DNA from: Diphasiastrum complanatum
Lineage: Eukaryota; Streptophyta; Lycopodiopsida; Lycopodiales; Lycopodiaceae
Assembly (NCBI GenBank): GCA_029204225.1
Contig: CM055100.1
Coordinates: forward strand, 54,061,539 to 54,125,538
Direction: 5' to 3'
DNA: 64,000 nucleotides
This document shows, in pieces, positions 32,096 to 42,625 of this stretch. The notes below the pieces were generated by a model. That model was not told the origin of the DNA and made no database searches. It worked only from the letters and a program-made list of their open reading frames with translations. The stretch's first letter is position 1. Each line of letters opens with the position of its first letter. The translations under genes were made by a program, and so were the position numbers.

Positions 32096-32708
32096 CAAAG
32101 AATCCCAAGAGTAATGGATCTTAGCAACATGCAAATTGAAACTGGGATAGTACACCCACTTGCACCCTTGCTATCCACCTTGGAAGAGAATTCCATTGAT
32201 CCAATCCAAAATTTCGACGAAAGGTAGCCCTTCTCCATGTTCTCCACACTATGGAGCAACCACCCAACCAAGTAGAAGCAACCAATCAACTCTAGAAACT
32301 TCACCCCCAAGCCAAGGAATAAGAAGCATGAAGGTAGACTGAAACCCTGGCAATGAATCAATGATCACAATGAGTAGGGCGAGTTTGGCCTCAATATATA
32401 GAGCCAAAAGCAACCTGGGCACATAGTCATGCATAGCCCTAAGCTCCCTATACATAGATTCACCTAGAATAGAGTCCTAAGCATGGACCAACTATTCGTA
32501 GAATTGCTATTGATAACTCTATACATGCATACACTATCTCATACCTTGTCTAAACTCCATTTAGTGTGTTCTGGGCTCACAAGGATATTAGTTACTTTCG
32601 AGTCACATCCAGTATGATGTGGCATAACTAACAGCTTGATTTACTAGAGTACCGTGTATCCAAGACTAGGAATATATTGAATCCTACTTACTGGCCATGG
32701 ACATAACA
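32096..32708 (-). repeat. Reversed gypsy-A LTR (most complete copy)
   Basis: On the minus strand it begins TGTTATGTCCATGGCC at 32708 and contains the GACTCGAAAGTAACTAATA block and the TATA-like CTCTATATATTGAGG (32404-32390). It gives the uninterrupted version of the LTR that copia-2 splits. The exact LTR/leader border between about 32390 and 32096 is not fixed, because no clear PBS was found. Confidence 0.7.
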
Positions 32709-33129
32709 GTTAGACATCCATTGGATCTTGAAACTTAGTGTTTTTCTTGGTGTATGAAACTTTCACATGGTAGTAGACATTTGGTTTCCTATCTTTCAAA
32801 TTTATTGAAGTGATCCATATGTTTTTATGCAAGGTTGAAGACAAGCTCAAAATTTGGATCCAAAGATGCCAAGAGCAATGGAGGCAATTTGATGCATTTT
32901 TCTCAAGCATTGTCATATCTACTTTGCCATAAAGGGGTCCATCTTGAATTAGACTGATATTCTATTTATTTCCTAATCCTAATAGTGCATTTGAACTAGA
33001 TTTTGTCAGTATAAGTTAGATCTAAATTTGGTCTCCATTGGGTAGTGATATCCATCAAAATTATTACATTGCATTGTTGCCAACCTTCAAGGAATGGCCA
33101 AGTGTGTAGAAGGATTGAAAATTTGTCCT
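32709..33129. other. Unassigned interval
   Basis: About 420 bases with no gene or recognised repeat. It may include the beginning of the family-F LTR. Confidence 0.4.
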
Positions 33130-33851
33130 AGTTAATAAGTGAGAGAGATTTCGCACCCTGCGTGTGTAAGTCCAACCCGATGATCAAATAGAGATTTGAT
33201 AAATTAAAAAGTTAATAATTTAAAGACTTTAGGCCTTTTTGCGAAACTTCTAATGTCGCAGTACCCAGAAGTCAAGTTAGTGAATAAAATAGGGGTTCCC
33301 ACCAAAATTCATTTTCAAATTGGGTTCCTCCAATTAATGAATGGGTTCCCACTCTTTTTTTAATTTAAATAGTTAGGGAGGTAAGAATTGGCCAATAGGA
33401 ATTGAGGCCAAGACCCTCCAATCCACTATATATGTGGTAGTTTCGAATCATTGTACATGTTCTCTCTTCATTTCAATACAAGCAGGTTGGCCCTCTTATG
33501 GAATGGATCAAGAATATCTTTGCTCTCTATCTCTTTTTCTCCATCTCTCATGCTCTCTTTGTATTTGCTATTTGTTGGATTTGATGTTTATTGGGATTGA
33601 ATGTTCTTATGCTTTTTGTCAGAGAGAAGAGGAGAGACAAGGGCGAGTTTCTGTCATTGTGGATTAGGGTTAATGATTGTAGTGTTAATGCTTAGTGTTA
33701 ATGGATCTTAGTGTTAGTGTGCACATGCTGGATTTTGGATTATGTTATCGCTCTCATGGGAACAAACCTCTGCGTGACAAGTACCCTCATCTCCTTGATG
33801 CTTGTGAGCTTGGATCTAGGTTGAAGCTAGGATAGAAATTAGCCCACTACA
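33130..33851 (+). repeat. Family-F gypsy LTR (left end uncertain)
   Basis: Ends ACTACA at 33851, four bases before a tRNA-Asp-type PBS. A TATA-like CTATATATG at about 33425 and pyrimidine-rich CTCTATCTCTTTTTCTCC near 33520 fit a promoter and R region. GCCAATAGGAATTGAGGCC resembles GCCAATAGGATTGAGC in the gypsy-B LTR, so the families are distantly related. The 5' end could not be placed. Confidence 0.5.
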
Positions 33852-33855
33852 GTTT

Positions 33856-33874
33856 TGGCATCGTTGCCGGGGAC
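33856..33874 (+). promoter_or_regulatory. Family-F primer-binding site (tRNA-Asp type)
   Basis: TGGCATCGTTGCCGGGGAC. Plant tRNA-Asp ends ...CCCGGCAACGGCGCCA, and this sequence pairs with it except at one or two positions (CAT for CGC). Athila/Tat-type elements commonly use this primer. The gypsy-B reversed copy uses the same site. Confidence 0.75.
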
Positions 33875-35099
33875 CTATGCCAATTTTTCAGTTTGCAGCA
33901 TGTTTGGATAGTTGTTAGCTTGCATTTGGGCATCTTGTTTTGGCATATTAGGGTTAAAATTGCATCTTAGGGTTAGATTGGCATAAATTTTGCATGATTT
34001 GAGTGGTTTTTTTTGTTTGAAATCTAATTTTATTGTTGAGCAGGGAAAGCCATACAAATCACAATTCCCAAGATCCATTTGGATCTAAGAAATAAAAAAA
34101 AACATTAAAAATTTTTGCCAGATTTGGTGAAGAAGAAGACAATTTCATCATCAAACTTGATAACTTCTTGCTCTTTGGAAAAGAACCTTCGTCGAGTTGC
34201 ATACAAGACCAAATTCATACAGAGTATCTTCGAATTAAAAGGCAAAGATTGATTCCCAACATATCTCCGGAAACAAAACAAAAACAATCAGAAAACCACC
34301 AAAAATCCTTAAAAAACAGAAAAAGAACCTTCGTCCGATTTGCTACACATAGGTGTGATTCAGATCTATCTATTGTGAGGTCGACAAAGATTAATACCAA
34401 AAGTAGAAGGCCAAAGTGACTGTTCATCTAGTTGTTGGTAACCTTTTGAGAAAAATTTATACCTTTATGCAAAAATATCAATTTTTTGAGAACATCTTTT
34501 GCCTAAACCTTTGCCAGAGTCAGTGTCAATCTAACTTGCTATTTTTGATAATCCGTGAGTTGGGCAAACATTAAACCAAGGTCCGTTGTCATATTGACCT
34601 AGTTTTGTCAAAAAAGACTATTTTTTGCAAAAATAACACTATTACTCTTGAATCTTTGCCTACTTTTCTAAGGATTCTAATTATAATATTTCATCATTTT
34701 GGAGTTTGGCGAAGGTTAGTAGATCTGTCGAGATCATGCAAAACGTCTAATTTTATCCTCACAAAGCTTCAAAAACCTTATTGTTCGCCAGACAGGACCT
34801 TCGCCAGTTCTACCCTAGTTTTATCTATGTCAGATTTACCCACTGTCAAGTCGATGAAGGTTATTTTGATCAAATTTGTCAAAAACAGCCAGATCAACGG
34901 TTTCTTTATCCAAAATAACAGTGAAGAACCTTCACCGAGTTAGTCTTTGCCTAGGAAACCTTTGCCCGTACTATTTTTGGGTTATGATCTACCAAATCTA
35001 GCCATTGTCAAATTTTTGGGACATTTTGTTGCATTTTTTATTTGATTTTAAAAATCTTGATTTTAGAAGTGTCGATCACTTGATCAAAGATCTTTTTTC
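33875..35099 (+). other. Family-F leader with ACCTTCG repeats
   Basis: Follows the PBS. It has no clear gag, but the motif ACCTTCGTCGAG or ACCTTCGCCAG recurs (near 34185, 34328, 34797, 34928), with reverse versions GCGAAGGTT and GATGAAGGTT between them. It ends at about 35099, where reversed gypsy-B sequence starts, so the rest of the element is absent. Confidence 0.5.
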
Positions 35100-36060
35100 A
35101 TTCGACACCAACTAGAGGTTCCGCAAGATTATCTCTTTCTTGCTCTTTTTCCTCCGCTTGTGCTTTCTATACCTAGTGTCTTATTTTCTGGTACTCTCTT
35201 CTTTCTTCCCTCACATTCGGATATGGCGCTGAAGTTGAGGGATAGTCGTCAGTGACCGATGGTGGTGGTGAGGGAGCCACTTCCTTCCTCTTCTGTGTTC
35301 GTGTAATAGCTAACACAGGAGCGTGGAATTGTCATCCTTCCGATGGCATCCCTGCTGGAACTGCTAGTTGCTGTATGACAATGAGGTTAAGAGGTGCACT
35401 GGTTCTAGGTTTAAATGGACAATTTTTGTAACAATGTCCATAACCACATTCTCGACAGAAGGATGTATATTGTCCCTTGTAGGGACATTCTGCAATTCTG
35501 TGTCCTTCGCCGCATCTATAGCAACTGTAGTTTTTTCTGCCTTGTCGCTGAGTTTGAGCTGCATAGGCCGCAACATAATCATTTACAGCAGGATCCATAA
35601 ATGGTTCATCTAGTCCGTACCATTGCTGATGCTCAGGTTGAGGTGGCATTTGCATCTCTGGTTCTGCTGCTGTCAGGTTTACATGGGCCATTTGTTGATT
35701 GGATGGCCCTGGTGGAGCAGATAAGGCCATACATTGTGGTTGATTTGGTGTGCCGTACCTTAGTGCCACGTTTGGTGCCCCTTGATGGTAAGGATAGGAA
35801 GTCTGATAAGGACTTCTCTTCTGTTGAACAATCCGGGGGCTAAACGGACAAAATGTTGTATCGTGCAATGTTTCATTGCACAGATGGTAGAATCTATGTG
35901 TCAGTCTCAGATTTTGTTTTAGGATTGAACACTCGTTCACTGTATGATTTTGCATGCACACTAAACACCATACATTCTCCCGTCTTGGATACTATAGTTG
36001 GTTTGGTTCCGGTTGATGTGACGTTACTGCTATAGCTCCTTGTAAGGCTTTCAGTTTCTA
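35100..36060 (-). pseudogene. gypsy-B Gag zinc-finger part
   Basis: The open minus frame 35961-35332 (209 codons) contains a Cys/His stretch LCNETLHDTTFCPFSP, a Pro/Gln-rich spacer, then two knuckles: CYRCGEGHRIAEC and CRECGYGHCYKNC. The plus-strand copy carries the second knuckle as well. Downstream (35330-35100) the sequence matches 21950-22150 but is frame-broken. The start of this stretch is not a true start; it continues the gag above after a frame break near 36000. Confidence 0.75.
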
Positions 36061-36860
36061 GTCAAATTGCGTCGTAAGTTGCTCCATCTGTTGTTTGTGT
36101 AATTTTGTCATTTGCTCCAATAGCAGGTCTGTGGATAGAGCAGATGCGTTTGATGATGATGATGAGATCGAGGGAGTAGGAGTATGGGTGGATGGATATT
36201 TGTCGTCGGATCCCTCATCCTCTTCCCTGATGGCATCTTCCATAGCTTCTTGCAGAGTAGCGTACTGTTCCCATCGTTTCAGTTCTCTTCTGATGCTTCG
36301 TGGTAGTCCGGCTAGGAACCACATGATCACCACGTGATCGGGAGTTAGGACTACACTGCATTCGGATCGTAAGTGTTTGATTCGCTCAATATAATCCCTG
36401 AACCTTTCTCGTTTTTCCATCTTGACTTTGCTCAGTAGGAGAAACGGGTCTTTCAAGAAGTTTCTTGGTTTAAAGCACGTAATGAGAGCCATCTTAACCA
36501 CTTTCCAGGTGGATTTTTCTTCCTCTGACAAGTTAAAAAACCAGTCTTGAGCCACTTCCAATAAGGACATAGGGAATAGCATCAGCTTCTCCACAGGTGT
36601 TCATTCACCGCAGATTTCACAAGCTTGCTCATAGATATGGAGAAATCAGATGGGATCTGATGATCCGTCGTATTTAGGTATTTCCATCCGTGGTGCTCTC
36701 CGGACTGCTTGCAAGGGAGCAACAAGTACGAGTTGGCCCATTGGATCCATTGGTGCTGGTTCCGGTTCTGCCTCTTGTTGCACAGTTGCTAATCTAGGAA
36801 GGTGTGGTGCTTGATTTGCTATCCTTTGTGCTATTGATCATGCCAATATCAGATTCATCC
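36058..36860 (-). pseudogene. gag: gypsy-B Gag N-terminal and capsid part
   Basis: Minus frame 36594-36058 reads LLEVAQDWFFNLSEEEKSTW, KMALITCFKPRNFLKDPFLL and RFRDYIERIKHLRSEC, the retrotransposon Gag (PF03732-type) pattern, then a Ser-rich tail and a coiled segment. The same frame extends upstream to about 36850 through MEIPKYDGSSDP with two stops (near 36650 and 36600). Gag would form particles in the cytoplasm. Confidence 0.7.
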
Positions 36861-38140
36861 GATGGTGGGTTCCAAAGTGATTAGATCTTGCTTATACAGT
36901 AGGATGCAGTCTGGATCTATAAGGATCTAATCAATTTGATTGGCCGGAAGTGAATTTTGGGCCCTTTACGGTGATTTTTCCTTGATAACTTTTTACTCCT
37001 TGCACTAATTGACTTGAGATCTTGACAGTAGTTGGATCTGATGAGATCTTTTCATTGATCTAGTCTGCGAGAGTTCTCTTGTGCGAGGGTTGGATGTGCG
37101 AGGCTTCTTTAGCTATTTTTGCAGGTAAAAAACTTGATATTTTTCAGATCTCTGGGAAGTAACTCTCGCAAGGCTCACAATAGCTGGATCTAGGCAGATC
37201 TCACTATAGAATTCTCTATGAGAGTTAGCTCTTGCAAGAAGTGAAAATTTCATTGTCTACGAGAGTTCAAAACCACTTTTTTGGCTTGATCTTCACTAGA
37301 TCTTCACACCAGACTTCATCACTGATGTAAATTGACATTCTGAATCGATTGAGAGGGTCTGCAAGAGTTCTTACTGGAAAGATTTGTTGGATCTTCACTT
37401 TTTAGTGATTTTTTTGCACTTAAATCCAATTTTCTACTCACTAGAATCAGACTAACTCTTGCAAGCTCTTCTGTGTCCTTGTCTCACTGAGATGGAACTT
37501 CAAAATCCTCTGCGAGAGTTCTTGACCACTGGAACTAAAAATTTTGTTGTCTGCGAGGTTTCACTAGTACTTTCTCACATTTTTTCACTGGGAACTCTCG
37601 CACAGACACTTAGACATCAAACTAACTCTCGCAAGCTTCTCTGTGTCTTGGTCTCACTAAGATGGAACTTCAGAGGGCTTTGCGGGAGTTCCTATGAAGA
37701 TTTAAATTTTTTGGAATTTTTTCAAGGGTTTTTTGAATTTTTTATGATCTTTCTGTGATTTTTACAATCTTCTTGGAACTAACTCTTGCAAGCTTCTATG
37801 CAGGTCTGGGACAGTACCCTGGAGCTGCTGCCAGTCATGCAAGAGTTAATTCTCACTGATTTTGGAGATATAAAAATCTGATGAGATTTTAGGCTCTTTC
37901 CCCCTCCAAAATGCAGATTAGTGTGTTTTTTGGATTTTGTTTGGCTGATTGGTTTGGGTTTCAAGCCCTTCGAGGCTGTTCAGGGCCTCCTCTACCCTCT
38001 CACACCTCCTTCGCTAGATGTGAATAGTCCAAACACAAAAAATTACAGAAAACTAACTCTATACTCCCAAAAATCTACCTAAAACTACTCTAAAAAGCAA
38101 GAAAATAGCTAAAATGCAGCTAAACTAGTTAGTGAAAACC
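36861..38140 (-). other. gypsy-B leader with GCGAGAGTTC repeats
   Basis: About 1.3 kb between gag and PBS with no coding. GCGAGAGTTC and AACTCTCGCAAG alternate many times between 37060 and 37800, so hairpins are possible. A block of about 75 bases near 37449 recurs near 37617 (offset about 168), each with TCTCACTGAGATGGAAC-like sequence. Similar motifs occur after gypsy-B pol at 26600-26970. Confidence 0.55.
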
Positions 38141-38160
38141 TATCCTTGACAACGGCGCCA
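38141..38160 (-). promoter_or_regulatory. gypsy-B primer-binding site (tRNA-Asp type)
   Basis: On the minus strand TGGCGCCGTTGTC follows the LTR end with one spacer base. It matches the 3' end of plant tRNA-Asp (TGGCGCCGTTGCC expected) with one change in the first 13 bases. This fixes both the LTR border and the element's orientation. Confidence 0.8.
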
Positions 38161-38161
38161 C

Positions 38162-39010
38162 TGCAGGGTCGAAGATCTTGCGTAGTATAGCCCTCTCGCC
38201 TGTCAACAAGGGTTAGATCACTGGATAGGTACCTAACTTTGCATAGATGCTATTTTTAGTTAGTTTCCTACTTTCTCCCTTAACTCTACTCACCACTAAC
38301 TCTACTCTCCCTTAACTCTACTTGCCACTAACACTACTCTCCCTTAACTCTACTCCTCTACACTAACATTCATCATGATTGTAGGTGAAAGGAAGGGGAT
38401 GATTAGAAAAGATGGAGGGAAAAGAAGATAAAGAGAGAGATAAAGGGAGGGTGGAAGTTAGCTCAAATGCACATTATACTTGCTAATGGAAAAACATAAA
38501 CTATTGAAACCAAAAAAGCATGAACTTGAAAGCAATTGAAAACAACAAGAGCAATAGCAAGCATTGAATTGCAAATGAGGATGCTTCTCTTCCAAAATTG
38601 GTAGAGTTTCCTCCTTCTCATTAAGCATGAAAATAGTGTACAAATGGTGCCTTTTTATGAAATGAGGAAGGCCCTTGCTCAATCCTATTGGCTAATATTC
38701 ACAATGATCCTATCCATTCATCTTGGACCCAACTTGATCCAAGGGTCCACAAAAAGTACATTGATAATCACAAGATTCATGTGAGTCCCAATTTGGACCC
38801 AACTCTAAAAAGTAATCTCTAAGTTTAAAAATGACTTTGGGCCTCTAGTTTTATTCTAATTCCAAGGCCCAAGTCAAGTTTATTTTATTTAAAACTTTAC
38901 TTGCATGCTCATTGGGCCATGGGTTTACGCGCGCAGGATGCCATGCCCTCGCAACACATTTTATTGGATGATTTTATTTATTTACACTTTGTTGGGAATA
39001 CCCCCCAACA
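38162..39010 (-). repeat. gypsy-B 5' LTR (849 bp)
   Basis: On the minus strand it starts TGTTGGGGGGTATTCCC at 39010 and ends TCGACCCTGCA at 38162. The first 375 bases match 8966-9346 closely. A tandem array of about 32-base units (CTCTCCCTTAACTCTACT...CACTAAC, plus strand) occupies 38273-38367, three units. No second LTR is present. Confidence 0.75.
38273..38367. repeat. Tandem repeat, three units of about 32 bp
   Basis: Unit CTCCCTTAACTCTACT then CCACTAAC repeats about three times with small changes inside the gypsy-B LTR. Such arrays are common in LTR U3/R regions and vary in copy number. Confidence 0.75.
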
Positions 39011-40400
39011 AAGAGGTGAAGTCAAGTTGTTGTCCAACATTCTCCACATTCCAAATCTGACCAAGAATCTGCTCTCAGTTAGCAGAATCACTGATTCAAG
39101 TCGTAGGATCGAATTTGGTATGGAATGTTGCACAATTCTTGACAAATCCCGGAAGGTTCTAGCCTACAGAAGAAGAAGCGGCTATCTTTACAAACTCAGC
39201 CATTGCTACTATTCTAACAGTCAAGATCTTCACACAGCCACTTCTAAATCAACTGATATGTTGTGGCATTTCAGACTTGGCCATCTTAACTTCAACAATA
39301 TTCAGAAAATGTCAACTCAGAGTCTAGTACAAGACCTGCCCTCTATCAGCAAGCCAACTTCTCCATGCGAAAGCTGTATTATTAGCAAGCATGCTAGAAG
39401 TCCCTTCATTTCAGACTCAGTTCATACATCAAAGGGCTTGTTCAACCTTGTACACAACAACATTTGTGGCCCGATGCAGACTGTTTTCACAGGGGGAGCT
39501 CTCTATTTTCTAACCTTCATTAATGCCTTCTCTCGAAGGACTGCTACCTACTTTAGAACAAATCTGAAGCATTTAAGTTCTTCAAGTAGTTCAAGACATC
39601 TACAGAAAATCAGACCCAAAGGAAAATCAAAGCTCTACGTACAAATGGAGGGGGAGAGAACATCTCCACAAAATTGAAGGAGTTCTGCAAGGTCAGTGGA
39701 ATATATCAACAATATACAACCAGCTACTCACCTCAATCCAATGGTGTAGTTGAACGGAAGAATCGAACACTCATCGAAAGTGCCAAGAGCATGCTGGCCC
39801 ATGCCTCTCTTCCAAAGAAATTCTGGGCAGAAGCTGTTACTACAACTGCCTAATTGCAGAATCAATCCATTAGCAAAGCCCTGAATGGCAAGACACCTTA
39901 TGAGGTGTGGACAGGATCAAAACCATCACTCAAAAATATTCGAGAGTATGGATGCATCGCTTTCACTCAAATCCCTGAAGATCTAATAATAAAGCTGAAT
40001 GATAAGAGCAGGAAGACGATCTTCATTGGCTATCTCCCAGATCACAAGGCATACAAGCTCTACAATTTGGATATCGAGAATACATTCACCAGTAGAGATG
40101 TCATTTTTGTGGAAGACTAGTTCATCGACCACAAAGGGCTTTAAAGTTGCTGATAAATCCGACCCAAGGATCGAACAACCAGACAATTTTGATCCAGGGA
40201 TTCAATTGCAGAATATCGACACTCACTCAGACAATGAGTCAGAACCTCAACGAGTCAACCCACATCAGAGGATCGAAGTTCAACCAAGAAGGTCAAACAG
40301 GTCCAGACGGCCTCCATCCAGATTTATGGATGATCCGGCCCGCTACTTTGTGCAGGAACCAACCATTGTTTTTGAGGCTATGTCTACTCCTGATGTTAAC
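39011..40400 (+). pseudogene. copia-C integrase
   Basis: Zinc domain LWHFRLGHLNFNNIQKM ... CESCIISKHARSPF (about 39260-39410). The core starts NNICGPMQTVF, where the first catalytic Asp position reads Asn (usually D.CGP). A frame change near 39640 removes the second Asp region from the main frame, although GGENISTKLKEFC follows. The Glu motif SPQSNGVVERKNR is at about 39730. A TAA at 39851 comes after AVTTTA. The C-terminal FIGYLPDHKAYKLYN is at 40025-40070, then TSRDVIFVED and a stop at 40118. Confidence 0.75.
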
Positions 40401-41800
40401 CAGTGGAAAGTAGCGATGGACACCGAATTCGATTCTCTGATGGAGAATCAAACATAGACATTCACTAAGCTGCCAAAGGACCGAAACCCAATTCCATGCA
40501 AATAGATATTCAAGACGAAGTACGACGCTGAAGGAAGGCTAAATCATTACAAGGCCAGGCTAGTCACCAAAGGATTTTCTCAGATTCCAAATCTGGATTA
40601 TTCAAAAACCTTCAGCCCAGTTGTCAAAGATGTTTCGATCCACCTACTCCTCTCCTTTGCAGCCGCAACAGACCTTGAAGTTCACCAGATGGATATCCAG
40701 ATGCTTTCCTCAATGGAACCATCGAAGAGAAAATCTATATGACGCAACCAAAGGGATACGAACTCAACTGCAAGCAACAGCACCTTGTATGCAAAATCTA
40801 CAAGGCGCTCTACGGCCTAAAACAATCACCTAGATCTTGGTTCCAGAAGATCAATGCATTTCGGCAGACTCAAATGTCTACTTCAAGTCTGTATCAGATT
40901 ACTTCATCAACATCACTCTCTATGTAGATGATACACTCTTATCCAGTAATAATTTGAATTTGATGAAGGATACAAAATGCATGTTGGCCCAGGAATACAA
41001 GATGACTGACATGGGTCCAGCCCACTATTGTCTCGAAATCCCAATCCAACGAGATCGACCTAGCAGACGGATTTTTATCAGTCAGCAACGATATCTCAAC
41101 AACGTGCTGGAAAAGTATGGAATGGCCAACTGCAAACCAAGTCACTTTCCACTCGACCCTAGACTAAAGTTATCAAAGGAACAGTCTCCTCAAACTGAGG
41201 CAGAAAAGGAGGAGATGAAGCGCCACCCGTTTCAATCCATCATCGGATCACTAATGTACGCAATGGTCTGCACGTGACTATACCTTGCATATTCGATCAG
41301 TACACTTAGCTAGTTCTTGTCAAATTCAGGCTTAACTCATTGGAAAGCACTACCAAAGGTCATGAAGTACATCCAAACAACGCAAACTCTCAGCATCTGC
41401 TAAGGAGGCAGCTAAACTGCCAACATCCTTGAAGCCTACACAGATGCGGATTGGGCAGGAGATTTCTACACCATAAAATTAACTTCTGGATTTGTATTCT
41501 TATACAATTAAGGCCCAATCTCATGGAACAGTCGAAAGCAAACCTCAGTTGCATTATTATCAACGGAATTCAAATACATAGCTGTCACAAATGCAACCAA
41601 AGAGGTGATCTGGCTAAGGCAACTGCTTGCAGACATCAACCTTGCACAACCACTTCCTACAACAATTTATTGTGACAATCAAAGCACAATAGCGTTATCT
41701 CTCAATCCAAGATTTCACTCTCGAAGCAAACATATTGAAATAAGGTATCATTACCTTGGAGAGAAAGTGCATAGCAAGGGAGCAACATCTCTGATTTAAC
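40400..41800 (+). pseudogene. copia-C reverse transcriptase and RNase H
   Basis: Readable in pieces: VAMDTEFDSLMENQT (40415) then a stop; KARLVTKGFSQIPNLDY; HQMDIQ with a frameshift before FLNGTIEEKIYMTQPKGY; KALYGLKQSPRSWFQKI; ITLYVDDTLLSSNN with the YVDD pair at about 40920; GSLMYAMVCT followed by a stop at 41276; TDADWAGDFY (41440) for RNase H; KHIEIRYHYLGEKV (41725). Stops and shifts occur throughout. Confidence 0.75.
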
Positions 41801-41840
41801 GATATGCTAAATCTGAAGATCAAGGTTTTTCAGGATCCAC

Positions 41841-42560
41841 ATTAAGGGGGAGTGTTATTTCTTATGCTCAGCCTTAAACAAATCATTCAAGTAATGAGCC
41901 TCCTGAAAATCGACGGCCGACTATATGTTTTGGACCTTCGCATTTTTCCCTTTGAGAATTTTTGTGCATTAATCGTTTTTAAGGCACCTTAGCCTTTTTC
42001 TCACCTTTTTTGCACCTTCTTGAAAAATGCAACACAGTGGCCCCAATGCCTTGGAATCCATTTCAGCCCACCTTCGTCTTTTTCGTCTTTTTTCCTGCCT
42101 TTGCTCTAGAGGCACCTTCAAGATTTACATATCTTCAATCTAAGGGCACCTGCGGGTTTTTCGGGTTTTTCTACATTGGAAGACCGACGTCGCCAACTTA
42201 TCATCAACTCTAAAAACAGCTGGACAACCAAGTATCCTAGATGCGGTTACCAACTTTGTACATATACAAAAACTGGAGTAAATGGCATTTAAGGCTTATA
42301 AGATATTTGTCTCTAGACACTTGTAAACATATATATACTAGCTGAATCAAGCTATGTATGACTTCCTTTTCAATCAGAGTTATCCGTAGCCAGCGTTATC
42401 ACGCTCAGCAAGCTGAAGTTATTACTTCAAGCCATTGTACTCACTGTTGATATTAATCAGAGTGCAATTTTTGTCTCACTACTGTAGTGTTCATTTGCAC
42501 AATTTGTATGAATCATTCTTCTTGAATATTTATGCTGCTAATTGTTGTGTTTCCGTTCCT
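41841..42560 (+). repeat. copia-C purine tract and 3' LTR
   Basis: ATTAAGGGGGAG (41841-41852) is the purine tract, and the LTR starts TGTTATTTCTTATGC at 41853. A TATA-like ATATATATACTA lies at about 42329-42340. The right end is not fixed, because no 5' LTR is available; CCTACA at 42558-42563 is one candidate. Between there and 42625 some 60 bases are unexplained before gypsy-A sequence starts. Confidence 0.6.
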
Positions 42561-42625
42561 ACACGCCTACGCTCAAAGCTTCGAGCTTCTACTGCCGTTG
42601 TCATCCCCACTTTTTACGACAACCA

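Larger units (their letters stand above)
35100..39010 (-). mobile_element. Reversed gypsy-B element, LTR-PBS-leader-gag, pol missing
   Basis: Read right to left: LTR 39010-38162, PBS 38160-38141, leader about 38140-36860, gag about 36860-35100. It ends abruptly just after the gag zinc fingers. It overlaps the plus-strand gypsy-B copy over the zinc-finger segment (35480-35100 and 21801-22150), so the two are separate copies and not halves of one inverted element. Confidence 0.8.
39011..42560 (+). mobile_element. Ty1/copia element copia-C, 5'-truncated
   Basis: Begins at the protease end (LPNLTKNLLSV-like motif) right beside the gypsy-B LTR, so gag, leader and 5' LTR are missing. Integrase, RT and RNase H follow, then a purine tract and 3' LTR. 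The family is different from copia-1: Gln-rich linkers, a distinct LTR (TGTTATTTCTTATGC) and higher GC. At least eight stops or frameshifts interrupt it. Confidence 0.8.

Noticed and set aside
21801-39010. Plus-strand gypsy-B pol and minus-strand gypsy-B gag as halves of one inverted element
   Set aside because: Both contain the gag zinc-finger end, so they overlap in content and must be different copies.
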